A DNA stretch of 64,000 bases from Sapria himalayana. Its lineage: Eukaryota > Streptophyta > Magnoliopsida > Malpighiales > Rafflesiaceae. This document shows positions 13,100 through 23,875 of this stretch, piece after piece. Numbering within the stretch: position 1 is the first letter of the stretch; each line of letters begins with the position of its first letter. The notes beneath the pieces were generated by a model. It saw only the letters and a program-made list of their open reading frames with translations. It was not told the DNA's origin and did not search any database. The stretch is from the NCBI GenBank assembly GCA_029783825.1, contig JAREIK010002440.1, forward strand, positions 310,001 to 374,000, given 5' to 3'. The position numbers and the translations under genes are program-made.

Positions 13100-13576
13100 C
13101 GGGTTAGGTGCGGTCAATCAGACCATCCGCGAAACCTAGTCTGAGTTCGGAGTCACGGTAGGTGCTCGTGTCCCTAGACCATGCCTATGGGCCAGGCAAT
13201 TGGGTGGTAGCCTGGCCCAACACATGTCATTGCCCTCCTGGCCCAACACAACACAAGCCGTGCCTCGAGTCAGCACAAGCCGTGCCTCAAGTCAGCACAA
13301 GTCATGCCTCAAGTCAGCACAAGCTATGCCTCAAGTCAGCACAAGCTATGCCTCAAGTCAGCACAAGCTATGCCTCAAGTCTGCACAAGCCGTGCCTCAA
13401 GTCAGCACAAGCCGTGCCTCAAGTCAGCACAGCCCGGGTCCAGGCACAATTATGGATCATGCCATGTCGGGTCAGGCTTGACTCAATCGTGCTGGGCCAA
13501 GCACGACTCAGTCGGTTCATGCCTCGAGCCATGCCTCGAGTCGTGTCCGGGCCGCACAACCCACTTAACACCTCTA
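13100..13576. mobile_element. GC-rich hAT-derived fragment, left end unresolved
   Basis: An abrupt GC-rich island whose right end reads CCACTTAACACCTCTA, matching the shared hAT terminus (GACACCTCTA). Inside are CATGCC, GGCCCA and GGGCC-type words like those in the other short hAT derivatives, and a 22-bp tandem repeat. The left terminal repeat was not found, so it is either truncated or badly diverged and no target duplication can be claimed. The open frames here are repeat-driven and not treated as genes. Confidence 0.55.
13257..13432. repeat. 22-bp minisatellite, 8 units
   Basis: Eight consecutive 22-bp units of the form GCYRTGCCTCRAGTCAGCACA(A/G). Units 1, 2, 7 and 8 start GCCGTG, units 4-6 start GCTATG, and unit 3 starts GTCATG. 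Unit 6 has CTGCACAA in place of CAGCACAA. Because 22 is not a multiple of three, all frames stay open and give false 22-residue protein repeats. Confidence 0.95.
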
Positions 13577-14640
13577 AAATGACTCAAATTACATTTCAAA
13601 TTAATAAAAATTTATAATTATAATTTTATATCAATATGAATAATAATAAATATAAATGAAATTATTTAATTTATATTAAAATCACCATCTTATTTAATCT
13701 TTTTTGTATTTTCCATAGTCTAAACTAGTATCAAAAAATACACCTTCATAAATCACTTTATGATATTTTATTTAATTTATTTATAATTTCACTTTGAGTG
13801 ATTTTATATAAAAATAAAAAATAAAATCAATAAATCACAAAAATCACTTTGTGTGATTTATAAAGTGATTTTTTTTTTGAATCTCTTTAGGTGATAACGA
13901 AAAGTGACCGTCTGGAGTGGCAAGAAAAGAGGCCCATCTCTCTTTGTTCTGTTAAATCCAGTTCTCACGGCGAAGACACATGGGAGAAGTTGAAAAGATC
14001 AAAAGCATCGATCTTTGAATTTTTCAAAAAAAACTCGCTAAGGTTAGTATTCAAATCCATTTTCATAACATATCCAAACAAACTGATTAAACAGCATACG
14101 CAAAATCATAGCATTATTGGGATTTAAGATCCAACAATAACATCAATTTCATCGAATTAATCTGATTAATAGAAATGATGAGTGATAACACATTATGCTG
14201 AGTTTAGCCCAATAACAGATGAGTGAAGCTGTTGTCCAGTTTCCTTTGGTACAGTGGGTGAGAAAATGAAATTTATTTCGTAAGAGCGCGATAGTGTTCA
14301 GAGTCTGAGGGGTGTGTAACGGAATGTTGATAATATTAAAGAAGGGTAAGCAATCTCTGATGAGAATGTAACAGAATGACAAATATAGGACATTTTCCTG
14401 TCAAAGAAAGGGAGCACAATTGAAACTGCAAACATGCCTTGTGCCAGAAAATGAAACTAGTACCGAAGCGCAAGTCGACCAGAAAATGAAACTGCGAATG
14501 CAACTCGAACTTCAATTTTTTATTCTGCAAAATGAGGCCCAGTGACGAACGAAAGATGCCTTCAATCGTGGGAGTCTGACCATCGGGAAGTGTAATCTAG
14601 TTATGTCAAGTTGTTTGCAAAAAAAAAGTAATAAATAATT
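13577..14640. other. Intergenic; one exon-like block of unknown identity
   Basis: AT-rich to about 13890. Then 13891-14041 on the plus strand has an acceptor-like TCTCTTTAG before it, an open frame through it and a donor-like CTAAG/GTTAGT after it, with higher GC than its surroundings. The roughly 50 residues it would encode (starting VITKSDRLEWQEKR) are not recognised. 14150-14590 is also GC-richer without a supported frame. It could be host UTR or promoter sequence or an old element. Confidence 0.3.
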
Positions 14641-14644
14641 TGTC

Positions 14645-15060
14645 TAAATTACACTAATTAAATAAAAAATAATATTTTGTACGAAAATAATGTATTTAAA
14701 ATAAAAAATCCAAAATTTATGGCTGGTTTCAAAAATATATTCAAACTAGAGCGTCTGGAAATAGCGTGGCAATGTCCGTCGTTGAGAACAGCAATCATTG
14801 TCATCCTGTTAATTTTCTAAAATCAAAAACTGACGTTGCGAATGCCGGCTATTAAAAATATTATTATCGTTATCTCAGTTCGCCCCCCGCATCTCGCCCC
14901 TCGCCCCTCGCCCCTCGCCCCTTGCCCCTTGCCCATCTTCCCTCACCCATTTGCTCATCTTTTCTCACCTGTCTGCTCATCTTCCCTCACCCATCTGTCT
15001 TTACCTCTCACCCTTCTCTTCCCACCCTTCTCCTCTCACCCGTCTCCAGGAGCTCCTTTG
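14645..15060 (+). repeat. Left arm of the long inverted repeat
   Basis: Ordered blocks: TTTTGTACGAAAATAATG, a TTTCAAAAATATA block, AATAGCGTGGCAA, AAAATCAAAAACTG, GCCGGC, TTATCGTTA, then CGCCCCT units and CTCACCC units, ending with TCTCCAGGAGCTCC. Each has an inverted counterpart in the same order in the right arm. Confidence 0.75.
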
Positions 15061-15273
15061 CGGAGTTCCTAAATAGTTCTAGTGAGCTCTTTAGGAGCTC
15101 CGCGTCGAGCTCGTTAGAGTTTGATGAGCTCTTTCGTGAAGCTCCAAGGAGCTCGACGTGTAGATCGCTGGAGCTCGACGAGCTCCACTTCGAGCTCGCT
15201 GGAGCTCCTTTGTGGAGCTCCAGCGAGCCCTATTGTGGAGCTCGCTAGTCCACTTCGAGCTCCATGTCAAGCT

Positions 15274-15774
15274 TAGAGGTGTCAACCGGTCTGAGCCCGC
15301 CCGGTCCGACATGAGGTATGACATGATTTAGCTGTGCTTGGGCCGGCAAGACATAGGAATTTTCCATGCTCGTGCCCATGCTGTGTTGGTCCACAGCACC
15401 TACTGTGTCGTGTTGTGCCGAGGCTAATCGGGCCTCGTGCCGTGCCATCCCGGCACGGTACCATGGCTCGTTGGCACGGTATCTCGACACGAGCTGAGTT
15501 ACCCCTAATTTTTTTTTTAAAATTAGGGGTTCGACTGCGTGACCACGCAACGGTCGGCGCAAAAACCTTAATTTTTTTTTAATTAAGGGTTCGGCCCGAC
15601 TGAGCCAAACCTGGCGGATTCATGCCGCGGGCCCGTGCCGGGCTGACCTCCACATAACCGTGCCGGGTCAGGCACGACACGGTACAGTAATTGTATCGTG
15701 CCTCACCCGGCACTAAAGCATGGACAGGCCAGCTAAAAATGGATCGGCCCGACACATCTCATTTGACACCTCTA
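15274..15774. mobile_element. Short non-autonomous hAT derivative (501 bp)
   Basis: The left end is TAGAGGTGTCAACCGG and the right end is ATTTGACACCTCTA. The flanks GTCAAGCT and ATCAAACT (15266-15273, 15775-15782) agree at 6 of 8 positions and both differences are G/A transitions, consistent with an aged 8-bp hAT duplication. It is GC-rich throughout with GGCACGACAC-type words. Two AT-rich hairpins lie inside: CCCCTAATTTT with AAAATTAGGGG (15502-15529), and CCTTAATT with AATTAAGG (15566-15588). Confidence 0.8.
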
Positions 15775-15839
15775 ATCAAACTCGCTATAACTCATTGAGC
15801 TCGACGAGCTCTTTCGTGGAGCTTCGTCGAGCTCACTGG

Positions 15840-16435
15840 AGCTCCATGTAGGAGCATCTGGAGATGGGCAGGGGGAGAGGGGTGGGAAGAGAGGGGTGAG
15901 AGGTGAGGGGAGACAGACGAGATGAGGGTAGAGGGGCGAGGGTAGAGGGGTGAGGATAGAGAGACGAGGGATGACAGGCAATGGGCAACGAGCAAGGGGC
16001 GAGGGGCAACAGGCAATGGACGACGGGTGATGAGCGACAGGCGACGGACGACGGGCGACAGGCGACAGGCGACAGGCATAGGGCGACAGGCGTTAGGCTT
16101 AGGGCGACAGGCATCGAGCTACGGGCGAGGGGCGACTAGCGAGGGGTGAGGGGCGACTAGCGAGGGGTGAGGGGCGACTAGCGAGGGGTGAGGGGCGATG
16201 GGCAAGTTGAGTTAACGATAATGTTGTTTTCAATAGCATGTATTCATAATGCCGGTTTCTGATTTTAAAAAATCAACTGCGTTGCAATAATCATCGTTCC
16301 CAATGACGTGCTTTGTCACGCTATTTATAAATGCACTATTTGAGTATATTTTTGAAATTAACCTTAAATTTTGAATTTTTTATTTTAAATACATTATTTT
16401 CGTACAAAATTCTAAAAATTGCAATAATTATAATT
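15840..16435 (-). repeat. Right arm of the long inverted repeat
   Basis: Inverted counterpart of the left arm: GGAGCTCC and CATCTGGAGATGGG, then GGGGTGAGAGG and GGCGACAGG units, TTAACGATAATG, GCCGGTTTCTGATTTTAAAA, a GCGTTGCAATAATCAT block, GTCACGCTATTTAT, and finally CATTATTTTCGTACAAAA. Confidence 0.75.
16131..16193. repeat. 21-bp tandem repeat, 3 units
   Basis: Three identical 21-bp units beginning GGCGACTAGCGAGG, inside the G-rich right arm. Upstream (16036-16110) are shorter GGCGACA units. The strand has many GGGG runs. Confidence 0.9.
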
Positions 16436-16880
16436 TAAGGCAGCTTAAAAAAGTAATTAGTGGTAAGTCGTGTAAATTTTAATAATATAAATTATATGAA
16501 TATTTAAATAGAATTTTACCCCTCTTTAACCTAGACCTTTTTAAATAAAAAATATTCGTATACATTGGTTATGAAAAATTCGTATATATGATGAATTATA
16601 TTAATATGATGTGAGGAATAGAGACAATGAATCACAATAAAGCAATTTGATGAATCAAGCAATAGTAAGTATATTTTTTTGTTTGTAAATATAATGAATT
16701 CATAGATCATATGCTGAATCACAATAAAGGAAGCATAAAAAATTTGTTGATATGATGTGAGGAATTGAGAATCCATAGATCTGATGTGAGAAATTGAGAA
16801 TATATAGATATGTTGAATATGTGGATATGATGTTCCATATTAAACTAATAATATAATAAAAAAGGTAGATTTACTAACTA
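16436..16880. other. AT-rich spacer with short repeated words
   Basis: GATATGATGTGAGGAAT-like words recur at 16606, 16751 and 16780. This may be LTR sequence of the copia remnant to the right. No gene seen. Confidence 0.35.
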
Positions 16881-18840
16881 AAAGGATAGATGTACTACAT
16901 TATGAATTACCATTCCCTTATCAAATTGAGTCATTAAAAAGGAATAGTCAACTTGCATTGAAGATTGCATAAGATAGACAAAGGAAGAATATTGGTCATA
17001 ACATCAATGATCATACGATAGATGGACTTGCTAATGTAATATAGGATTGGTAGTCAAGTATGCAACACTAATATTTTCACACAATAAAAGTGGCAGATGA
17101 GGAAAACAAACTCACAACTCTTCTAAAATAAAATTCAACTCAAGTGACCTCAATAGTAGCATTATCAAGTCCCCTATATTATGTTTCATCATTGGAGTGA
17201 GACATACATTTCATTTTGAAAAAAAAAACCCAAAAGATTAGATTAGGACTTATAAAAGTTTTTATCCATTGGTGTTGCACCTTTCACATGGGAAACTAGC
17301 CCAATCAGTATTAATATATAGAAAAAAAGACAATAATTATTGGAAACATTAAGAGAGAGACTATAAGAACTTATTCGTTTGAGGTATCGTAAGATTTACT
17401 TTAAGGCCTACCAAACTTTATTCACATAAGAAATAGATGTATGGCTTCGTAATAGTGCAATATTGCAATGCACCAACAATGCATTAGTAAAAAGAAGAAT
17501 TTTTAAAAGGTAATCTACTATAAAGAGAAAGAACATGACCATATGCTATGGGAGTGGAGCAATGCTTGCATTTTAGCATAGCTATTAATTGGAAAAAATC
17601 TTAAACATATCTAAATTGATGTAAATGAAGACTTGAAGATGTGTACTGAACATCAAGCCCAAAAAAATATGTGAGAGGACTAAAGTCTTTGAGTGCAAAT
17701 TGAGCATTAAGATTCATGATAAGAGAATGGACCAAAGAACAAGAACTACCAATTATAATGATATCATCCACTAAACTAGAATAATTATCATAGTTGCACT
17801 AGAAAACTAAATGAACATTGAAGAAATATATTGAGATCTAGAAAACCCAAGTTTAGTAAATCAAGCCCTTGGTTATTATTTAAGATCATATAAAGCTTTT
17901 GTAAGTTTGCCAACATAATAAGGGATACTAGGATCAACAAAGCCAATTAGTAGCTCCATGTAAACACTTTCATCTAAATCATCATTAAAAAAGGCATTGC
18001 CCATGTCAAGTTGACAAATTAGCCACTTTCTAGAAAGAGCTGGACCTAACACAATCCTTATAGTAATAGGCTTAACCATAGGACTAAAAGTTTCAAAATA
18101 ATCAATTCCCAAAGTTTGAAGAAAAGTTTTGGCCACGAGTCATTCCTTGTCGTGCTCAATGGATCTATCAAGTAAAATTTAAATTTTATAAGCTCATTTA
18201 CAGCTAATAATCTTTGATTTGGTGATGAATGAACTAGAGTCCAAGTATGATTTTGTTGGAGAGCATTAAAACTACATAGTTGTTGTTCACTCTAGTGATT
18301 TTAAGGCCCACTAAATAGAGATGGATTTAGTAGCATGGGAAATAATGCTAGTGAGAATCTTAGGCTAAAACACATTGCATTTAGCATGATTTGCCATAAC
18401 ATGAATGTTAGTGTCCTTAGGTTTCCTATGAATGTTACATGGAAAAGTTGAAGAAAGAAAACTAATAGATTCAAAAACATTATCAATATTTTGAAAAGTA
18501 TGAACAAGAAGAGATGGAGAATTGAATAAAACAATGGATTGAGGAAAGGTAGAAGGAGAAGCAAAGGAAGAGAAAGGAAATGACGAGGATTGAATCGAAG
18601 AAAAAAATAGAGATGATGATGGAGGATTAGTTGTGCAAGGTAATTCAATGGAATTGGAATGAGTAGCTCTAGTGGAAGGAAGAGAGAAACATATTTTATA
18701 AGAGGATACAAGATTAGTAGTTGATAATGAATAAGAAGAAAAAGCATGTAAAGGAAAGTGAATTTCATTGAAAACAATATGCCTAGTTACATAGATATTT
18801 GGTATGTGAAATACTACATATTTTAATATATTTGAGTGCT
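16880..18840 (-). pseudogene. Ty1/copia pol remnant (integrase C-terminus, reverse transcriptase, RNase H)
   Basis: Read from high to low coordinates. 18860-18640 holds an integrase C-terminal segment (VTRHIVFNEIHFPLHAF, family form ISRHVVFNE), followed by a Ser/Pro/Thr-rich linker. The open frame 18136-17876 is reverse transcriptase: FLQTLGIDYFETFSPMVKP, then LSRKWLICQLDMGNAFFNDD and YMELLIGFVDPS. Downstream a LRYLKRISSYSLSL block (family LRYLKGT) marks the RNase H side. Stops appear after the first RT block. Intact copia pol would be about 1000 residues or more with protease and integrase core, which are missing here. The plus-strand Athila LTR starts where the integrase end stops, so that insertion probably cut the element. 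Confidence 0.85.
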
Positions 18841-21113
18841 TTTTGATGATGTGTAAGTACATAAATATATGATAATTTGAATAATTTCACAAAATTAAAG
18901 ATTTCATGGATTGTGACAAATAGTGGTGAAATTGTATTTTTAGAGATAATTGGTAATTTAATGTTCAATTAGTTCTATTGAGTAATTTTGAAATTTATTC
19001 TTGGCCAAAACTTTACATAAATAGTATAACAATCTTTGCAATTCATGACTTCATAACCTCATTAACATAATTCTTTCATTATATAACTCTTTTTTTATAA
19101 TAGTATAATCTTGGATTTATAATCATACTTATCTCATAATATTTAAATATTCATGATATTAATATCATTTCACATTAACTAAGTACTCCACTAATGCCAA
19201 AAGTCATGCCTATTTCCAAGCAATATAGTTTTATCTTTACCAAAGCTTAATATTTCTAAATCTAGAATCATTGCCACTTTTCAATGTCGTGACTCTTGGC
19301 TAGAAAGAGTTACAAAGGGCAATACTCAAATCATGGTCATTTCAAAAGCTACAAGTTTATACCCCTAAGAGAATACAAAGACGTAGCCCATAGCTATGTC
19401 CTAACACTATGACTTTGATATACAAGTTAATGGTAAAAATTATGGATACTTTCTAGCACCATGATTTTTGGGGTATAAAGAGTTCGTGGAGCATTCCAAA
19501 GGTATGACCACTTTTAAGTATCATGACTTTTGAACTTCATAGACCAAAGGCCAAAGTCATGGTATCATTTTAAAGCCATGACTTTTGGCTTGAAAAATGA
19601 CTAGAATTTATAGTGTATAAAAAAAAGGAGAAAAACAAAAGAAAAGAAAAATCCATAATTCTTTTCTCTAAACATCGTAATAACCCTAGGGGTATTTTTT
19701 AGACTACCTAAGGGATCTACGAGCAAGCAAGAGATGCAAGGTAAAGGCTATACCCTAGAGCTGGGGATGTAGCTTTCAAACCCACCTCTCTAGGATATAG
19801 AAAGAGAATTCAATGAAAATATCATGGAATTTAAGGTTTTGAATCCTATATTTTCGTGAGGGCTATTATTGAGGCTAAATTAAGATCTAAGATTTGTTTA
19901 TTTTGATTTATGTTGTATATGGATACTTTGATATTTAATTATGATGTTTGATTTATCTTCTGGAATAAATATTTATGGAATTCGTGATTATATAAAACTA
20001 TAATTAGTGATTTTTATTGATGAGTTTATGGATATTTTCATGGTGGATGATAATAGGTAAACTATGAGGCTCACTCATATATATGATAGGAAGGAAGTAA
20101 TAATCCTTTTAAATGCAATGTGCAAGACAAATTTATATGTCAAAACCTAAAATTAAAATATGTTAATCATTGTGAATATGGTGATCATGAAGATGAAAGC
20201 ATGAATACTTTTATATGTCATTCGGTTGTACATGTCATAGAATAACTAACTCTCAATTGATGTGGCATTCTATAGAATATTCTCATAAATATGTCACTTT
20301 TAGTATAAGAGTCATATCATCACTATACTAGAAAATGATAGGTAATATATAAGATATGCATGAGTGGTTATGACTCACAATGTAGTGATAGTCCTTTGAG
20401 TTATTTTCACTCATATGATTCTCATGGGTGAGATTTGAGAAAAGACATATATTAATTATGTGAGTATAATACTTATGAAGTTGAAAGTATAACTACATTT
20501 AAGACCATATCAGTTCAGAGTTATTATGGTATTTGAGACTAGATAATAAGAATATAAATACCAAGCAACCATCAAGGGTAGCTAACAAGTTTCTTAAAAA
20601 GTATGAACTTATGAATTATCCCTAAGTAGAGAGAATAACTATGTGGAGACCATCATTGAGAAGTACTCAATGATGATAACTATTTTATATGTCATTAAAG
20701 TAAATAGGCATTTTAATAATAATCTCATCTTTATTCTATATTCAAATTCAACACAAATCGAATTATCTAAACACATCCCAAATCCTGAATTATTAAAGTA
20801 AATAGGCAATTTGAATTATCCTTAAGCATGAATACTTTTAGATAATATCATACAAATTAAAATGAACAAACCCTAAGATCTAAAAATCTTACCAAAATCC
20901 CAAGTTATCTTTCAACTAGAGCATTTTTATCTTAATATTGATTAACCAAACTATTGTTACAATTCTTGTGAGTTCATTATATGGATGAAAATCTTCTTTG
21001 CTACTTGTATGACATGTAGACTTGTGGATTTTTATTGATGAGAAATCCTTGGCAGTAAATTTTTAAGACACTATCTAATCGATAAAATTAGGTAACATAA
21101 TAAATTTGTAATA
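18840..21113 (+). mobile_element. Athila-type LTR, plus strand (5' LTR)
   Basis: About 2.3 kb related along its length to the solo LTRs at 54135-57014 and 27989-28988/37362-38787, and inverted to the minus-strand LTRs. Shared landmarks include a TGGTGAAATT block near 18927, CTTGGCCAAAA near 19000, a GGTGGATGATAATAGGTAAA block near 20041, and an end at TTTGTAATA (21113) next to a primer-binding-like site. The left end is approximate. It holds ATATTAATTATGTGAG (20449-20464), the empty form of the site occupied by a hAT derivative at 56 kb. Confidence 0.7.
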
Positions 21114-21140
21114 AGTTTTTGACAATGTTTATTTAGATTA
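21114..21140 (+). other. Degenerate primer-binding site of the plus-strand Athila-type element
   Basis: Directly after the LTR end lies AGTTTTTGACAATG, then TTTATTTAGATT. Compared with the plant Athila/Tat form as I remember it (TTTTTGGCGCCGTTGCCGGGG), most differences are G-to-A or C-to-T. Sites at 35443-35468 and 52719-52744 are homologous. Confidence 0.5.
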
Positions 21141-21484
21141 TTTAGTTTGATTAGTTAACATATGTTGATATAATTATTATTGAAAAAAGATAGTTTTGTT
21201 TTTAATAGTTTTGATAATAATAATTTGATTATTTTCCCAAATCCTCATAACTTATCTTATTATATTGTTTGAATTGTGGATAGTTGTCGTATGTTTTTTT
21301 TTTTTGGAAACCCCTCTATCAAAAGAAGTCAAAATGATCATCTACAATCAAAGTTATCAATGTGAATTAGCCTATTGGGTGTCGAGCCATGAAGTGATTC
21401 TATAAGATAGTCTTTGTATTATTTCCAACCACGAAACAAAGAAATGATATAGAAGATTATCACAGCATAGAAATTGATGATCAC

Positions 21485-23345
21485 ATGAAAATATTTGAGA
21501 TGAGAATGAATGAGAAAAATCAAGAGGAACCTATGCACATCTCATTTGGAGGTAATGAAGAATTATATGGTGATAAAACCCAAATGAAAAGTCAAGAAAT
21601 AGCACTAAAAGAAACCTTGATTTTTCATTTTATTGTGGTCACGGCAAAAGCAAAGACATTGGGATCTAAGGGAGGAGATCTTGATGCATTACAAACTAGA
21701 GTCATAGTAGGGGAAGTGAAAGTTGCAGCCAACTTGAAAGTTGTGAGGCTCATCATAAACACAATACTTGACAAGGTCATGACTCTCAAAAAAGTCACAA
21801 CTTTGGAAGGATAGTGTCCAAAAGAATGGGAAAGCTCAAATGGATTAATTTTGAAAGCATTACTCACTTACCCTGCTATGCTTTTCTAGAGAAATATAAG
21901 ATGAAGCCAATTATCATCTCAATAACACTAATAGATGATAAGTGAATCATATTGGTAAAATGTGAATCTCATAAAAAATTATGCTAACACTATAACTTGA
22001 TCAATATACGATATCAAAGGTATCAATCTATCAACATGAATGCATAAGATCATTATGGAGAAAGATGTGAAGATGAAGATTAAGCACCAATAATGATTGA
22101 ATGCAATCATGAAAGACATTGTTAAAATAACAAAATTGTAAACTGGAAAAACATGAGTATTATTTATGTTATATCTAATAGTCCATGATGATAGCTTGAT
22201 TTATCTTATGTCATAGAAAAGAGGGTTGACAGTGGTGAAGATGATAAATAATGAAAAGATTTCCATGCACGCAACCAATGAATAATAATTATGCATTGAT
22301 TATTAGAAATTGAACAAATGAACAAGGAAATATCACTATCATATTCCCTTCATAAATAAAATAATAGATAGAATTTCCTACCATTCATTCTATTATTTTT
22401 TAAATGGATATCTGGGGTATAATCATATTTTGATTGATCTTTAAGATCGAGAAAGATAATATTCACTCACCCCTATGGGATGTTTGCATTTAAAAGAATA
22501 TCATTTACCATTTGGTATTTATAATAAATTGGCCACGTTTTAGAAATGCATAAATGTCATCATAGCCGATCTTAATAAGGAAATCATGAAAATATTTATG
22601 CATGTTTTTTTATTTATGAAGATTATTTTGATTGATACTTGTATAACTTAGAAGTTGTATTGAAAAGATGTTAGGAGAGAAATTTCATCATAAACTGAGA
22701 AAATTTTACTCCATGGTTAATAAGGGGTATCGAGACATTTAGTTTCTACTAGAATATTGAAAGTTGATGATACAAAAGTATTCATCATTAAAACCTACCA
22801 CACCCCATGATAATGAAAGGTGTGAAGGGTTTCATTGGGCATGTAGAGTTTTACTAATGATTCATCAATAATTTTTTGAAAATGGCAAAATTATTATGCA
22901 AATTATAGGAGAAAGATATAGTATTCACCTTTGATCAAAAAATAATTTAGTTGACAGTTCAATTTTGATTGTACCATGATGAAAAGAATTATTTTTTATA
23001 TGTGTGATATAAGTACATTTGTCTTTGGGAGTAGTATTGAGACAAAAGTAACATAAAACATTTAGAGAAGTTTCATATTCTAGTCAAACTTTAAATGAAA
23101 TCCAATTAAATTATACAATGATGAAAAAAGAAATATTAGCCGTGATTTTTTTAATACATTTCATTCATACATCCTTAGAATAAAGGTGGTAATTTATATG
23201 GATCACACCATGATATATAACTTGATTATAAAAAATAAAGTTAAACTGAGATTGATAAGGTGAATATATGTTCTCCAAGAATTTAATTTCGAAATCAAAG
23301 ATAAGGGGAGTGATAATGCGATAACTGATTATTTATAAGGTGTGG
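21485..23345 (+). pseudogene. Athila-type pol remnant: linker, reverse transcriptase, RNase H
   Basis: A 109-codon open frame (21485-21814) of charged, low-complexity sequence corresponds to the linker between protease and reverse transcriptase. After it, frame-shifting plus-strand reading gives DIKGINLSTCMHKI near 22020, CIDYxKLNK near 22290, FLNGYLGYNHI near 22395 (RT motif, family FLDGYSGYNQI), and PLWDVCI (family CPFGTFA). Near 22800 there is KVKGFIGHVEFY (family IRSFLGHAGFYRRFI). At 23190-23340 there is RNase H and end-of-RT sequence YMDHTMIYNLI, LQEFNFEIKDK and ITDYL (family VVADHLSRL). No gag, protease or integrase is visible. Intact, this part copies element RNA to DNA. Here it has dozens of lesions. 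Confidence 0.8.
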
Positions 23346-23509
23346 AACCCATATAACAAGTTTGGAGAAGCTGAAATTTTAGAAAATTTGTCAAATGAAT
23401 AAGTTTTGATAGTATAGACTCAACTCCCTTGGTATGCTAATTATGCTAACTATTTAGAATGTGGTTCCTTACATCATTTCTCATATCACATCAAAAGAAA
23501 TCCACCAGG

Positions 23510-23867
23510 TTCGTTTCGATTAGGCCTGGTTTGGGTCAGGCCAAAACCTTAATTTTAAAAAAAAATTAGGGTTTTGGTGACACGCTACCGTATTCGTGCG
23601 TCTTCGCCCTTTTGGAGCTTGACGAGTCTCGCCCGTCAGGCGTCGGCTCATCGTGACAACTCTCTGTGCGTGGTCACGCATGCCATACCATGCCTGTCAT
23701 GGCACGTAGGCCGAAAACTTCGGCCCAACACGACATGACTCGTGCAGTAGGTCCACCTGACACGGGCATGGGCATGTCACTGTAGCGTACTATGCCGGCC
23801 TAGGCATGGTTGAATCGTGTCGTGCTTCGTGTCGTGCCAGTCAGACCTTGTCCGTTTGACACCTCTA
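23510..23867. mobile_element. GC-rich hAT derivative, left end unresolved
   Basis: The right end CCGTTTGACACCTCTA is the shared hAT terminus. The interior has GGCACG and CATGCC words and a strong hairpin, CCAAAACCTTAATTTT with AAAATTAGGGTTTTGG, at 23541-23577. The left terminus is missing or highly diverged. It lies between the plus-strand Athila pol end and the minus-strand copia remnant. Confidence 0.65.
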
Positions 23868-23875
23868 GATGATAA

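Larger units (their letters stand above)
14645..16435. mobile_element. Long inverted-repeat (fold-back type) element with GC-rich core
   Basis: The two outer arms are inverted copies: TTTTGTACGAAAATAATG on the left reappears inverted on the right, followed by matching blocks for hundreds of bases. Inside the AT-rich outer arms lie C-rich (left) and G-rich (right) simple-repeat arms, then GAGCTC-rich palindromic sequence on both sides of the middle. No transposase frame is present. This suggests a non-autonomous element with long terminal inverted repeats (fold-back or Mutator-like), but the exact ends and target duplication were not resolved. A hAT-like element (15274-15774) is inserted near the symmetry centre. 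Confidence 0.65.

Noticed and set aside
13256..13432. Possible CRISPR-like array
   Set aside because: The units are contiguous 22-bp tandem repeats without spacers, in a plant genome.
13162..13617. Open frames of 90-150 codons across the GC-rich island, with Ser/Gln/Ala repeats
   Set aside because: The 22-bp repeat unit keeps all three frames open and produces artificial 22-residue periodicity; the region is a hAT-derived fragment.
14836..16114. Pro/Ser/Leu-rich and Ser/Glu-rich frames on both strands
   Set aside because: They arise from CGCCCCT/GGGGCGA simple repeats and GAGCTC palindromes in the fold-back element, with no domain or codon signal.
18301..18777. 158-codon hydrophobic frame on the minus strand
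   Set aside because: It is a shifted frame of the copia integrase C-terminus and linker, which reads sensibly in the neighbouring frame (VTRHIVFNE block).
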